Assembly (NCBI GenBank): GCA_021838635.1
Contig: JAKCDC010000025.1
Coordinates: 1 to 37,912 of the forward strand
From: Pseudomonadota bacterium
Lineage (GTDB): Bacteria; Pseudomonadota; Gammaproteobacteria; Steroidobacterales; Steroidobacteraceae
DNA: 37,912 bases
Direction: 5' to 3'
The position numbers and the translations under genes were made by a program. The notes below the pieces were generated by a model. The model had not been told where the DNA came from. It saw only the letters and a list, made by a program, of their open reading frames with translations, and searched no databases. Positions 1-8,570 of this stretch are shown here, in pieces. Each line of letters opens with the position of its first letter. The first letter of the stretch is position 1.

Positions 1-206
1 CGGAACCATTACTCGATCGATTAGTAAGCCGCCTCCGAGCATATCGAATCGGAGATCGCGCTCAAGCCGGAACCATTACTCGATCGATTAGTAAGCCGCC
101 TCCGAGCATATCGAATCGGAGATCGCGCTCAAGCCGGAACTTGCGGGCATCGCGCGCACCGGAACGCTTGGAGCATATCGAATCGGAGATCGCGCTCAAG
201 CCGGAA
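1..206. CRISPR. CRISPR-like direct-repeat array, cut by the window edge
   Basis: Three complete, identical 36-bp repeats lie at 37-72, 104-139 and 171-206, each beginning GAGCATATCG and ending AAGCCGGAA. The last five bases of a fourth copy are at 1-5. The intervals 6-36, 73-103 and 140-170 are each exactly 31 bp. The first two intervals are identical and the third is unrelated. A 36-bp repeat with about 30-bp spacers is the usual geometry of type II arrays, and the reverse complement, ending GATTCGATATGCTC, has the general look of proteobacterial type II-C repeats; that comparison is from memory. No cas gene or tracrRNA anti-repeat is visible to the right, so any cas operon would lie beyond the left edge. 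Tandem transposase-binding sites at a transposon end are an alternative, given the ATPase remnant next door. Confidence 0.6.
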
Positions 207-321
207 TGAGCGCAGTCACGGTATCTGGTGGAGCGTTGATCAAGATCAGTGATGGGCGGGTGCCGTCGAGGTTTGCGGCGGCGGCACCGGGTTATTCAGG
301 TGCCGGGGTCGGAGCGGCGGA

Positions 322-830
322 TCAGCGAGCGGCTGCAGCGCGGCGTGAGGCGTGAGCCTCGGATTTGCCGTAGGCCTGCAGGTAGAGCGTCTCCTCTTTG
401 GGGGGTGATCTCGCGCGGCGCCGCTTCTCGGGCCAGCGCACGTCGCCTGCGAGCACGGCACATAACAGCGACCGGGAGGCGAAGCGGGCGCTTGCGAGCA
501 GGCGTAGTTCGTTCAGGACCACTGGGCTCATCCCCTGGGCCTCGTGGATCAGCAACACGGACCGGCGGAGGGTCGAGCCCAGATGATCGAGCCAGCGGGC
601 GCGCAGTGCCTTAGATCCCGCCCCAGCGGTTCGAGACGCGGATCGAGACGCCGAGCATGTCCCCGAGCTCGCGGTAGAAGTCCGAGAGAGTGCTCTGCGG
701 ATACAGGATGACTCCGCCGGTGAGATCCGCCGGGCGCGAGCCGCTCGCAGCCGCTCGATCCCCCCGTCGGCTGCCTTCAGGGTGCCCGCAGCAGCGCGCC
801 TGCGCGGGTTCTTCACCGGGCGATATCACC
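322..830 (-). pseudogene. Decayed transposon-type AAA (ExeA/TniB-like) ATPase
   Basis: Minus-strand translation gives recognisable pieces of the ATP-binding partner protein of DDE transposases. They lie in two frames. One frame (about 705-615) reads LYPQSTLSDFYRELGDML and then NRWGG. After a frameshift near 615-620 the other frame continues with ALRARWLDHLG, a Walker-B-like VLLIHEAQGMSP (the usual DEAQ is HEAQ) and LNELRLLASARF, ending near LAGDVRWPEKRR at about 405. In the position expected for Walker A there is only GEEPAQARC, with no GKT/S. The C-terminal half is unrecognisable. I infer a dead remnant of a transposon; no transposase gene or terminal inverted repeat was found on the right side. 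Confidence 0.6.
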
Positions 831-1144
831 CCGCGGGAAAGGCCCTGGACGCCCGCATCGGGCGGCCCACCCAACCGCACGCCGCGAAACTGTAAATATT
901 CACAGGCAATCAGCCGGACACCACCGTGCGCGCGGCACCCTCGTGCCGCACGCACCGCGCGTGTCAGTTATGGTCCTGAGTCGCAGTTGCACGACTTTTT
1001 TTTGTTTTTTTACGTTCGCAATCTCGTGGCAGCAGTAGACTGTCGCCGCCGCAGCGCCCGCCGCCGTAAGGCGGACCGTTGCGATTGATCCTCCCCCTCA
1101 ACGGTCGCGAGTAGAAAAAAATTCAGACACCTTCCGGCTCCAGG
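831..1144. other. Intergenic stretch without a credible gene
   Basis: No reading frame here resembles a protein, apart from possible further debris of the ATPase N-terminus below about 930. The notable sequence is an AT-rich patch: a T8-G-T7 tract at 996-1011, preceded by a short hairpin (AGTCG 979-983, CGACT 992-996). A second small A-rich run lies just before the transporter gene. The promoter of the gene at 1145 should be in this stretch, but I see no convincing -35/-10 pair. Confidence 0.5.
979..1011 (+). terminator. Weak Rho-independent terminator candidate
   Basis: A 5-bp stem (979-983 with 992-996, 8-nt loop) runs directly into T8-G-T7 on the plus strand. The stem is short, and no plus-strand gene is visible upstream of it. 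It could end an unrecognised transcript or simply be a fortuitous T tract. Confidence 0.3.
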
Positions 1145-2413
1145 ATGCCCTCTGTCACCGTCAACGACCGGACGGACCGGCCGGATGACGGGCTGATCCG
1201 CAAGACTGAACTCATCATCAGTGGTGTGCTGCGCGGCGGCGTACTCCTGAGCGTTGCAGTAATACTCGGCGGAATCATTGAATACTACGTGCTGCGCCTG
1301 ATGGGCCGGCTCCCGCTCTCGACATTCCCGGACACCCTGGCGGAAGTCGGCGCGGGTCTGAGGGGCCTTGAGCCGATGGCGATCATCACCGCCGGCTTGC
1401 TGGTGCTGCTGGCGACGCCCGTGTTACGCGTGGTGGTTTCGATTGGCGCCTTTGCGATCGAAAAGGACCGCACCTACGTCATCATCACGGCAATCGTGCT
1501 GGCGATCCTGCTGTTCAGCATCTTCGGTATCGGGGCGTATCTGGGGCGGCCAGGCCTCACGGACGTACCGAACAGCACCTTCATCTCGCTGGTGTTCATC
1601 GCGCTGAGCAGCGTATTGGCCGGCTTCATCGGCGCTCTGGCCGGACTCGGTGGCGGTGTATTCATCGTGCCGATCCTGACGCTCATCTTCCACGTGTCAT
1701 TCGCGACGGCGATCGGGGCCTCCATCGTCTCGGTCATCGCCACCTCCTCCGGTGCAGCGGCCGCCTACGTGCGCGATCGCATGACCAATCTCAGGGTCGG
1801 AATGTTCCTGGAGATCGCGACGACGGCGGGGGCCGTCTGCGGCGCGCTGGTCTCCTCGATGCTGAACGATACGGTACTGTTCTTCGTGTTCGGCATCGTA
1901 TTACTGATCTCGGCGATCCCGCTGGTCGCCCGACTCGGGGAAGAGTTGCCCCGGGGTGTGCAGAACCACAAATGGGCCGCGTGGCTGAAGCTCCCCGGCA
2001 CCTACTCGGATCGGCGCACGCACCAGGACATCCCCTATCACGTCGCGCACGTTCGCATTGGCTTCGGGATGATGTACGTAGCCGGGCTGATTTCCGGGTT
2101 GCTCGGCATCGGCAGCGGGACCTTCAAGGTGCTGGCGATGGACACCGCGATGCGCCTGCCGATGAAGGTCTCGACCACCACCAGCAATTTCATGATCGGC
2201 GTGACGGCGGCCGCCTCCGCGGGGATCTTCTTTCAGCGCGGGGACATTGACCCGATGATCGCCGCGCCGGTGGCACTCGGTGTGCTCAGCGGCTCGATGC
2301 TCGGGGCGCAGACGATCAATCGGATGTCAAACGTGCACCTGAAAAAGGTGTTTGTGCCGATGATTCTGCTGGTGGCGTTCAGCATGCTGGCCCGCGGCTT
2401 CGGCTGGCTGTAA
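1145..2413 (+). CDS. TauE/SafE-family permease fused to a DUF1634 domain
   Basis: This 422-aa inner-membrane protein has two parts. Residues about 15-140 form a DUF1634-like unit with three hydrophobic segments and the IEKDRTYVIITAIVL stretch typical of that family. Residues about 145-422 are a TauE/SafE (sulfite/anion exporter-like) permease containing the two internal repeats, with GALAGLGGGVFIVPIL near 165-180 and the matching LISGLLGIGSGTFKVLAM near 317-334. DUF1634 proteins are usually encoded as a separate gene next to a TauE permease, so this looks like a fusion of the two. The family moves sulfur oxyanions or organosulfonates, but the substrate cannot be read from sequence. The ATG at 1145 is the natural start, although its ribosome-binding site is poor. 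The gene is followed by a convergent usp gene. Confidence 0.85.
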   Translation: MPSVTVNDRTDRPDDGLIRKTELIISGVLRGGVLLSVAVILGGIIEYYVLRLMGRLPLSTFPDTLAEVGAGLRGLEPMAIITAGLLVLLATPVLRVVVSIGAFAIEKDRTYVIITAIVLAILLFSIFGIGAYLGRPGLTDVPNSTFISLVFIALSSVLAGFIGALAGLGGGVFIVPILTLIFHVSFATAIGASIVSVIATSSGAAAAYVRDRMTNLRVGMFLEIATTAGAVCGALVSSMLNDTVLFFVFGIVLLISAIPLVARLGEELPRGVQNHKWAAWLKLPGTYSDRRTHQDIPYHVAHVRIGFGMMYVAGLISGLLGIGSGTFKVLAMDTAMRLPMKVSTTTSNFMIGVTAAASAGIFFQRGDIDPMIAAPVALGVLSGSMLGAQTINRMSNVHLKKVFVPMILLVAFSMLARGFGWL

Positions 2414-2449
2414 CGGCCAGCCAGGTCGGGGGACTCAGGTTCGCACGCC

Positions 2450-3256
2450 TCAGGGATGCATCAGCAGGGGCACCGGGCTTGAATGGATCAGCCGGCTCGA
2501 AGTGCCCGCCACCAGCCAATTGAGGATCTCACCGCGCCGGAAGGCGCCCATGACGAGTCCGTCCGCCTGGTACTCCGTGGCCGCATCGAGCAGCACGGTC
2601 GCGGTCCGCCGGCCCTCGGACGCCACGGATCGATAGCTGGCCCCGGCGGCAATCGGGTCGAGTGCCGCGCGCGCATCGGCGAGCGCAGTCTGCTCCTGAT
2701 CAACCGCCACGGCCTCGACCTGCTCGGCGGCAGCGAGGAACGGGCGATAGGCCTGCAGCGCACGATGCAGCGGCGGTACATCCCGCCAACCCACCAGCAG
2801 CCGTCGCCCAAAGCCTCCCTCCCAGGTCGGCGGCACCATCACCACAGGATGGCGGATGCGGACCAGCGCCGCCCGCAGCCCCTCACGGTGCCCGACGGGC
2901 TGGGTGTCCGGTGAGGCCAGCACGACCATGCTGGCCGTTCTGCGGTAGTGACGCATGACGCGCCACTGATCCCCCCTGTACAGATCGAACTCGGCGGAAA
3001 TGCCGTGCTCCGCAGTCCACTCCCCGGCGATACGGCTCAACTTCTCCGTTTCCGCCCGTTCGCGCTCGACCAGATGCTCCACCTCGTACTCCGAGAGCTG
3101 CTCCTGCGAGGGGAGAAGAATCGCGCGCGGCCCAATCTCAACATGCGCAAAGCGCAGCTTCTGGCCGAGCCGTTCGCTCATCGCCGAAGCGACACGCAGG
3201 CACTGCGTCGCGCCAGTCGTAGACGCCAACAGCACCAGAATGAATTTCGATTCCAT
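2450..3256 (-). CDS. Universal stress protein, two tandem Usp domains
   Basis: This 268-aa cytoplasmic protein has two UspA-like halves. The N-terminal half runs from KFILVLLASTTGA to HPVVMVPP (about residues 4-142). The C-terminal half starts at RRLLVGWRD (about 150) and ends in a nucleotide-loop-like GAFRRGEILNWLVAGTSSRL, close to the G-2x-G-9x-G(S/T) signature of ATP-binding Usp proteins but imperfect. Tandem Usp proteins bind nucleotides and help cells survive starvation, oxidative stress or envelope stress; the exact role here is not inferable. It is convergent with the TauE-type permease. A candidate promoter and palindrome lie immediately upstream of its start. Confidence 0.85.
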   Translation of the reverse strand: MESKFILVLLASTTGATQCLRVASAMSERLGQKLRFAHVEIGPRAILLPSQEQLSEYEVEHLVERERAETEKLSRIAGEWTAEHGISAEFDLYRGDQWRVMRHYRRTASMVVLASPDTQPVGHREGLRAALVRIRHPVVMVPPTWEGGFGRRLLVGWRDVPPLHRALQAYRPFLAAAEQVEAVAVDQEQTALADARAALDPIAAGASYRSVASEGRRTATVLLDAATEYQADGLVMGAFRRGEILNWLVAGTSSRLIHSSPVPLLMHP

Positions 3257-3281
3257 GATCTACACCTCGGGAACTGAGCGG

Positions 3282-3314
3282 AGCCTCAGCGGGACCTCTG
3301 AGGCTGATATTATC
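3282..3314 (-). promoter_or_regulatory. Candidate usp promoter with an 8-bp inverted repeat
   Basis: On the minus strand the hexamer GATAAT (3309-3314) is a good -10 match about 53 bp upstream of the usp start. Directly downstream lies a perfect 8-bp inverted repeat, AGCCTCAG (3282-3289) with CTGAGGCT (3298-3305), which would fall at the start of the transcript. It could be an operator or a 5' UTR hairpin. The -35 region is weak, which would fit an activated or alternative-sigma promoter. Confidence 0.35.
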
Positions 3315-3480
3315 GCGACGAACGTTCCGATGCGCGTCCGCAACGGCCGAAGGCGCGCCTCGGACCCGCACAGAGCGTACCGCGGAGTCCGACGCCGGGC
3401 CGCGCGGCGGTCGTGCCCGCGGCCAAGCCTAGCCGGGCTACGGGCTGCACCGCCAGCGCCGGCTCGCACCCATCGCTCCC

Positions 3481-4896
3481 TCATCGCCTAATGGCGCGCC
3501 TCCGCAGGCGCCTGATGCGCCGCCACAATAGACTCAATCCCAGCCAGCCGGCGAATGCCGCCAGCGGCCACGCCAGCAGCTGCGGAAGCCAGAACCCGAG
3601 CACGGCGAGCACGATCAGCGCGCCGCCGGCCACGGTCAGCACCCCGCGCTCGGAGTCCCCGAGCACCCGCCGGTTGGCAATCGCCGCGCCCACGGTGTTC
3701 GCGATGCGCAGCGCGCTCGCGGCCGCCCGCGAGGAGCTGCCGCTGCGCTGATTGCGCCCGACCCGCGCCGGCAGCTGCGGCCGGCGGCCGCGCAGCGTCA
3801 GCTCCGTGGCGTTGTCGAGGTCGCGCATAAACTGCTCCTGCATCCGCTGCGCGAACCCGGTGTCTTCCATGGCTGCATCGATCTCGCAGTTGGCGAGCCA
3901 GCTGGAGAGGTTCAGGTTCGAGGAGCCCACCCGGGCCCAGCGGCCATCGGCGACGGCGGTCTTGGCGTGCATCATGCTGCCGTTCCACTCGAACACGCGG
4001 ATACCGGCCTCGAGCAACGGCCGATAGCCGGCGCGCGAGAGCGCTCCGACCGCCGGCAGGTTGTTGTTGCCCGGCACCAGCAGCCGCACATCGACGCCGT
4101 CGGCGGCGGCAGCGGCCAGGCCGCGCACGTAGGTTGGAATGCCGACAAAATAGGCGTCGCTGATCCACAGGCTCCGGGTCGCCATCGCCGCGATCAGCGC
4201 ATCCAGCCGATACATCGCCCCGTGCGCCGGCTGCGTCGCGATGACCCGCAGCGCCACCTCGCCGCTCGGCGCCGGCGGCGGCCCGGCCTGGAAGTCGAGC
4301 GGCGCGCCGAGTCCGGCCCAGCTGTCGCGAAACGCCGCTTCGATATCCGCCACCGCAGGGCCGCCGATCAGCACCCCGCTGTCGCGCCACGGCGCGATGC
4401 TCTGTGCGCTGTCACCGAGCCATTTGGCCGCCAGGCACACCCCGGAGATCGAGCCGATCTGCCCATCGACCACCAGCAGCTTGCGGTGATCACGGCCAAC
4501 CCAGCCGAGCGGACTGTCCAGGCGCGGACGGTTGAAGGCGCGCACCGCGATGCCCGCGGCACGCAAGGGTGCGAAGAACGCGCGTGACGCGTTGCCGAAG
4601 GTGCCAAACCAGTCATGGATCAGCGCCACGGCCACTCCGGCGCGCGCCCGCGCCATCAGCAGGTCGCGAAAGCGCCGGCCGACGACATCGTCGGCGATGA
4701 TGTAGTTCTCCAGCAGCACGTAGTGCCGCGCCGATTCGATCAGCTCCGCCCAGGCGCGAAAGTGCGCCTCGCCGTCGATCAGCAGCTCGACGCGATTGCC
4801 GCCGACCAGGGGCGCACCGGCGGCGCGACTGAGCGCCTGACCGGCCAGCAGGCGCAGTGAGGAGGCGTGAGCCGAAAGAGGCTTCGAGTCATGCAT
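3481..4896 (-). CDS. Cardiolipin synthase-like phospholipase D family protein
   Basis: The protein has two PLD (HKD) motifs: GRDHRKLLVVDG in the first half and MMHAKTAVADGRW followed by VGSSN in the second. This is the arrangement of bacterial cardiolipin synthases of the ClsB/ClsC type, which transfer a phosphatidyl group between phospholipids at the inner membrane. Unlike ClsA it has no N-terminal membrane pair. Instead the C-terminus carries a hydrophobic region (VLTVAGGALIVLAVLGFWLP and onward) ending in a very basic tail, so it is probably anchored at its C-terminus. The ATG at 4896 is used here. A GTG at 4959 would overlap the pmbA stop as GTGA and add 21 low-complexity residues; neither start has a clear Shine-Dalgarno sequence. 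It lies directly downstream of pmbA and is probably cotranscribed with it. Confidence 0.85.
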   Translation of the reverse strand: MHDSKPLSAHASSLRLLAGQALSRAAGAPLVGGNRVELLIDGEAHFRAWAELIESARHYVLLENYIIADDVVGRRFRDLLMARARAGVAVALIHDWFGTFGNASRAFFAPLRAAGIAVRAFNRPRLDSPLGWVGRDHRKLLVVDGQIGSISGVCLAAKWLGDSAQSIAPWRDSGVLIGGPAVADIEAAFRDSWAGLGAPLDFQAGPPPAPSGEVALRVIATQPAHGAMYRLDALIAAMATRSLWISDAYFVGIPTYVRGLAAAAADGVDVRLLVPGNNNLPAVGALSRAGYRPLLEAGIRVFEWNGSMMHAKTAVADGRWARVGSSNLNLSSWLANCEIDAAMEDTGFAQRMQEQFMRDLDNATELTLRGRRPQLPARVGRNQRSGSSSRAAASALRIANTVGAAIANRRVLGDSERGVLTVAGGALIVLAVLGFWLPQLLAWPLAAFAGWLGLSLLWRRIRRLRRRAIRR

Positions 4897-4955
4897 GGCG
4901 GCAGTGTAGGCCGAGTCCGCCGGCGCCGGCGATGACGCATGGGGCGGTCGGCAAC

Positions 4956-6302
4956 TCACTCCCCGGCGATGGTCATCTCCCCGACCAGCAGCGAGCCGCA
5001 GCGGATCGCGGCACGCGCATCGAGGTCATCACCGAGCGCGACGATCTGCTGGAACATCTGACGCAGATGACCGGCAATGGTCACCTCTTGGACCGGGAAG
5101 GCGATCGTACCGTTCTCCACCCAAAAACCGCTCGCGCCACGCGAATAATCGCCCGTCACGCCATTGACGCCCTGCCCCATCAGCTCCGTCACCCACAGAC
5201 CCGAGCCCATCTGCCCGAGCAGCGCCTCGTGCGAGCAAGCGGCATCGGATCCGACCAGCAGGTTGTGGATCCCACCGGCGTTGCCGGTGGTCTTCAGACC
5301 CAGGCGGCGCGCCGAGTAGCTGCCGAGCACATAGCCCTGCAACCGGCCGCTCTCGATGAGCTCGCGGTCGCGCGTGCGCACCCCCTCGGCATCAAACGGG
5401 GCGCTACCGAGACCCTTGCGGATGTGCGGCCGCTCGCTCATGCGCACGAACGCCGGGAATACCTGCTCGCCGGCGGCATCGAGCAGGAACGAGGCCTTGC
5501 GGTACTGACTGGAGCCACTCACCGCCCCCAGGAAATGCTGCACCAGTCCGCGTGCCATCTCCGGGGAGAACAGCACCGGTGCGCGCCGCGTGCTCAGGCG
5601 GCGCGCACCGAGGCGCGCACACGCGCGCTCACCGGCCGCCACGCCGATCGCCTCAGCCGCCTCGAGTTCGCGCGCATCGCGCGCCGCGGAGTACCAGTAA
5701 TCGCGCTGCATCTGCTCGCCTTCCTGGGCGAGCAGCGCACAGCTGACCGAATGACTGGTGCCGCAATACCCGGCGAGAAACCCGAGGGAGTTGCCGTACA
5801 CGGCCGTGTGGCGCTGAGTACTGACGGAGGCCCCTTCGGAGTTGGTGATGCGCGCATCGACGTCCATGCCGGCCCGCTCGCAGCGCTTGGCGATGTCGAT
5901 AGCCGCTTCGGCCGAGAGCGCCCACGGATGATCGAGATCCAGATCCACGATGTCGCGCGCGAGCGCATCAGGGTCGGCCAGGCCCGCATACGGATCCTCG
6001 GCGGTGTAGCGGGCGAGCGCGCAGGCCTTCTCGACACTGGCGCGCACGGCCGCCGGGCTGAGGTCGGCGGTGCTCGCCGAACCCTTGCGCTGCCCGAAGT
6101 ACACCGTCACGGCCATGCCCCGGTCGCGCTGGTATTCGATGGTCTCGACGTCCCCGAGGCGCACGGTGACCCCGAGTCCCTGGCCGATGCTCGCGTCGGC
6201 CTCGGCCTGGGTCGCGCCCCGGCGTGCCGATTCCTCCAGCGCGCAGCGAACGGCGTCCTCAAGCGATGCGGTGCGGTCGTGCGGCTCGAGCGCCTGTGAC
6301 AT
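4956..6302 (-). CDS. pmbA: TldD/PmbA-family metalloprotease subunit PmbA (TldE)
   Basis: This 448-aa protein matches PmbA/TldE along its whole length. PmbA partners TldD in a heterodimeric protease that acts on unfolded peptides, and in some bacteria matures the peptide antibiotic microcin B17 and processes the CcdA antitoxin. Recognisable stretches include SVEKACALARYTAEDPYAGL, LGSYSARRLGLKTTGNAGG and TGDYSRGASGFWVENG. PmbA lacks the zinc-binding HExxxH of TldD, and none is seen here. tldD itself is not in the window. The gene is divergent from darP, the arrangement also seen in E. coli. The ATG at 6302 is followed by MSQALEPHD. Confidence 0.95.
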   Translation of the reverse strand: MSQALEPHDRTASLEDAVRCALEESARRGATQAEADASIGQGLGVTVRLGDVETIEYQRDRGMAVTVYFGQRKGSASTADLSPAAVRASVEKACALARYTAEDPYAGLADPDALARDIVDLDLDHPWALSAEAAIDIAKRCERAGMDVDARITNSEGASVSTQRHTAVYGNSLGFLAGYCGTSHSVSCALLAQEGEQMQRDYWYSAARDARELEAAEAIGVAAGERACARLGARRLSTRRAPVLFSPEMARGLVQHFLGAVSGSSQYRKASFLLDAAGEQVFPAFVRMSERPHIRKGLGSAPFDAEGVRTRDRELIESGRLQGYVLGSYSARRLGLKTTGNAGGIHNLLVGSDAACSHEALLGQMGSGLWVTELMGQGVNGVTGDYSRGASGFWVENGTIAFPVQEVTIAGHLRQMFQQIVALGDDLDARAAIRCGSLLVGEMTIAGE

Positions 6303-6429
6303 GGAAAATCCTCATCTGGGGTGACAATCCCCGGCCGGGTCGGCCGACAGACTCGGCCGCCGTGCTCACGCGGCCGGACGGAATGCGCTAGTGTAGCAGT
6401 CATGGACCGTTGCCCACCCCATCACCCCC

Positions 6430-6945
6430 ATGCGCGCCCCTGAGGCCGATGAACCCCTGCACGAGGAGCCGCCGAGCAAGAGCGCGCGCAAGCGCGCCGC
6501 GCACGCCGCGCAGGACCTCGGCGAGACGCTGATCACGCTGCGCGAGCGAGACCTCGAGGCGCTCGAGCTGCCCGGTGCGCTGCTCGATGCGGTGCGCGCG
6601 GCGCGCGCCATCCGCAGCCGCGCCGCCCTGGCTCGCCAGCGGCAGTACATCGGCAAGCTGATGCGCCAGATCGATCCAGAGCCGATCCGCCGCGCGCTCG
6701 AGGGGCGCAGTGAGCGCGATGCGCAGGAGACCGAACGCTTCAAACGCGCCGAACACTGGCGCGCGCGGCTGCTCGCGGAGGGCGAGGCGGCACTCGCGGC
6801 GCTCGCGGAGGCACGGCCCGATCTGGATCGCGCGCACTGGCAGCGCCTGCTGAGCGCGGCGCGCGCCGAGCAACCCGCCGGCTCGGCCACGCAGGGTCCG
6901 GCCGGACGGGCCCTGTTTCGCGCGCTGCGCGGCCTCCTTGGGTAG
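6430..6945 (+). CDS. darP: Ribosome-associated protein DarP/YjgA
   Basis: This 171-aa, highly charged, helical protein has the family pattern: a [18 protein letters not shown] opening, then [17 protein letters not shown] and a C-terminal helical region. DarP (YjgA) binds late 50S ribosomal precursors and promotes formation of the peptidyl-transferase centre. It is divergent from pmbA, as in E. coli, with a 127-bp spacer that must hold both promoters. Its stop is followed after 10 bp by purE, so the two are probably cotranscribed. Confidence 0.93.
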   Translation: MRAPEADEPLHEEPPSKSARKRAAHAAQDLGETLITLRERDLEALELPGALLDAVRAARAIRSRAALARQRQYIGKLMRQIDPEPIRRALEGRSERDAQETERFKRAEHWRARLLAEGEAALAALAEARPDLDRAHWQRLLSAARAEQPAGSATQGPAGRALFRALRGLLG

Positions 6946-6955
6946 AATCGCGCGG

Positions 6956-7453
6956 ATGAACACGCTGGTCGGCATCATCATGGGATCCACGTCGGACTGG
7001 GAGACGCTACGCGCCGCCGCCGACATGTTGGACAAACTCGCCATCGCCTACGAAGTCCGGGTCGTCTCGGCGCACCGCACCCCGGACCTGCTATTCGAGT
7101 ACGCCGCGAGCGCCCGCGGCCGCGGGCTGGAGGTGATCATCGCCGGGGCCGGCGGCGCGGCGCATCTGCCGGGCATGACGGCCGCCAAGACCTCCCTGCC
7201 GGTGCTCGGCGTACCGGTGCAGTCAAAGACCCTGGGCGGCATCGATTCGCTGCTGTCGATCGTGCAGATGCCCAGCGGAGTGCCGGTCGCGACCTTCGCG
7301 ATCGGACCGGCCGGTGCGGCCAACGCGGCGCTCTGCGCCGCCTCGATCCTCGCCAACAAGCACGTCGAAGTTGCCACGGCGCTCGAGAAGTTCCGCAGCG
7401 AGCAGACCGCCGCTGTACTGGCGCATCCCGATCCGCGAGCGGCGCGCTCATGA
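6956..7453 (+). CDS. purE: N5-carboxyaminoimidazole ribonucleotide mutase PurE (class I)
   Basis: This 165-aa enzyme converts N5-CAIR to CAIR in de novo purine synthesis. The class I signatures are all present: [11 protein letters not shown] at the N-terminus, the catalytic VSAHRTPD loop, and [11 protein letters not shown] for phosphate binding, followed by [15 protein letters not shown] and [11 protein letters not shown]. The ATG at 6956 fits the family start; an in-frame TTG at 6938 would overlap the darP stop and is unlikely. The gene overlaps purK by 4 bp (ATGA), the usual translationally coupled purEK arrangement. Confidence 0.97.
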   Translation: MNTLVGIIMGSTSDWETLRAAADMLDKLAIAYEVRVVSAHRTPDLLFEYAASARGRGLEVIIAGAGGAAHLPGMTAAKTSLPVLGVPVQSKTLGGIDSLLSIVQMPSGVPVATFAIGPAGAANAALCAASILANKHVEVATALEKFRSEQTAAVLAHPDPRAARS

Positions 7454-8559
7454 CGGTCGGCATCATCGGCGGCGGCCAGCTCGGCCGCATGATGGCGCTT
7501 GCCGGTTATCCGCTCGGACTCGACTTCCTGTTCCTCGATCCCTCGCGGGACGCCCCGGCGGGCAAAGTCGCCCCGGTGGTCCATGCGCAGTTCACCGACC
7601 CGAAAGTGCTGAAGTGGCTCTCGCAGCATTCTCAGGTGCTCACCTTCGACTGGGAGAACATCTCGGTCGAGGCGCTGCGCAAGCATGCCGCGGGTGCGCG
7701 ACGCGCCCGCATCTGTCCGCCGGTCCCGGCGCTCGCCACCGCCCAGGACCGCGTCGCGGAGAAACGTCTGTTCGAGCGGCTCGGGATTCCTACCACGCGC
7801 TGGCGCGCGGTCGGCTCTCGCACCCAGCTCGAGCGGGCGGCGCGCGAGATCGGTCTGCCGGGCGTGCTCAAGACACGCCGCATGGGCTACGACGGCAAGG
7901 GTCAGGCGCGCATCGGCTCGCACGAGGACCTCGAGCGCGCCTGGCAGAGCCTCGGCAGCGTGCCGCTGATCTACGAGGAATGGGTGCCTTTCGAGTGCGA
8001 AGTGTCAATCATCGGGGCGCGCAGCACACGGGGGGAAACCGTCTTCTATCCGCTGAACGGCAACGTTCACGCTGACGGCATCCTGCGGGTGACCCGCGCA
8101 CCCTACGGCGCGGCACGCTGGCACCGCAGCGCGATCGATTACCTCACCCGCTGCCTGGAGCACTTCCGCTACGCCGGGGTGCTCAACATCGAGTTCTTCG
8201 TGCGCCAGGGCCGCCTGGTCGCCAACGAGATGGCGCCGCGCGTACACAACTCCGGCCACTGGACCATCGAGGGCAGCGCCACCAGCCAGTTCGAGAACCA
8301 CCTGCGGGCGATTCTCGGGCTGCCGCTCGGCTCGACGCGCCCGACCGGCCACAGCGCCATGATCAACCTGATCGGGGAGATGCCCGCACGCGAGGCATTG
8401 CTCGGGGTCCCTGGCCTGCACTTGCATGATTATGGCAAACAGCCCCGGCCGGGGCGCAAGCTCGGGCACTGCACGCTGGTCGAACCCTCCGCCGCGCAGC
8501 GCGACCGGCTGGCGCGCCGCCTGCTCGCCCAGGTGGCCCCGGGTGTGCGCCTGCCGTAG
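7450..8559 (+). CDS. purK: N5-carboxyaminoimidazole ribonucleotide synthase PurK
   Basis: This 369-aa ATP-grasp enzyme makes N5-CAIR from AIR, bicarbonate and ATP, feeding PurE. The N-terminal dinucleotide-like fold starts [20 protein letters not shown]. The ATP-grasp region contains [15 protein letters not shown] and the catalytic segment NIEFFVRQG with [17 protein letters not shown]. Length and ending are typical. It overlaps purE by 4 bp, and the AAA-FHA gene begins 11 bp after its stop. Confidence 0.97.
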   Translation: MTVGIIGGGQLGRMMALAGYPLGLDFLFLDPSRDAPAGKVAPVVHAQFTDPKVLKWLSQHSQVLTFDWENISVEALRKHAAGARRARICPPVPALATAQDRVAEKRLFERLGIPTTRWRAVGSRTQLERAAREIGLPGVLKTRRMGYDGKGQARIGSHEDLERAWQSLGSVPLIYEEWVPFECEVSIIGARSTRGETVFYPLNGNVHADGILRVTRAPYGAARWHRSAIDYLTRCLEHFRYAGVLNIEFFVRQGRLVANEMAPRVHNSGHWTIEGSATSQFENHLRAILGLPLGSTRPTGHSAMINLIGEMPAREALLGVPGLHLHDYGKQPRPGRKLGHCTLVEPSAAQRDRLARRLLAQVAPGVRLP

Positions 8560-8570
8560 CATACGATGCT

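Noticed and set aside
207-330. tracrRNA anti-repeat next to the repeat array
   Set aside because: I looked for partial matches to the 36-bp repeat on both strands and found none of useful length.
246-1088. Several overlapping open frames on both strands left of the transporter gene
   Set aside because: None gives a coherent protein over its length; the only family-like pieces belong to the minus-strand ATPase remnant split between two frames.
4857-6299. Long plus-strand open frame opposite pmbA
   Set aside because: Antisense shadow of a well-conserved gene, with no recognisable domain.
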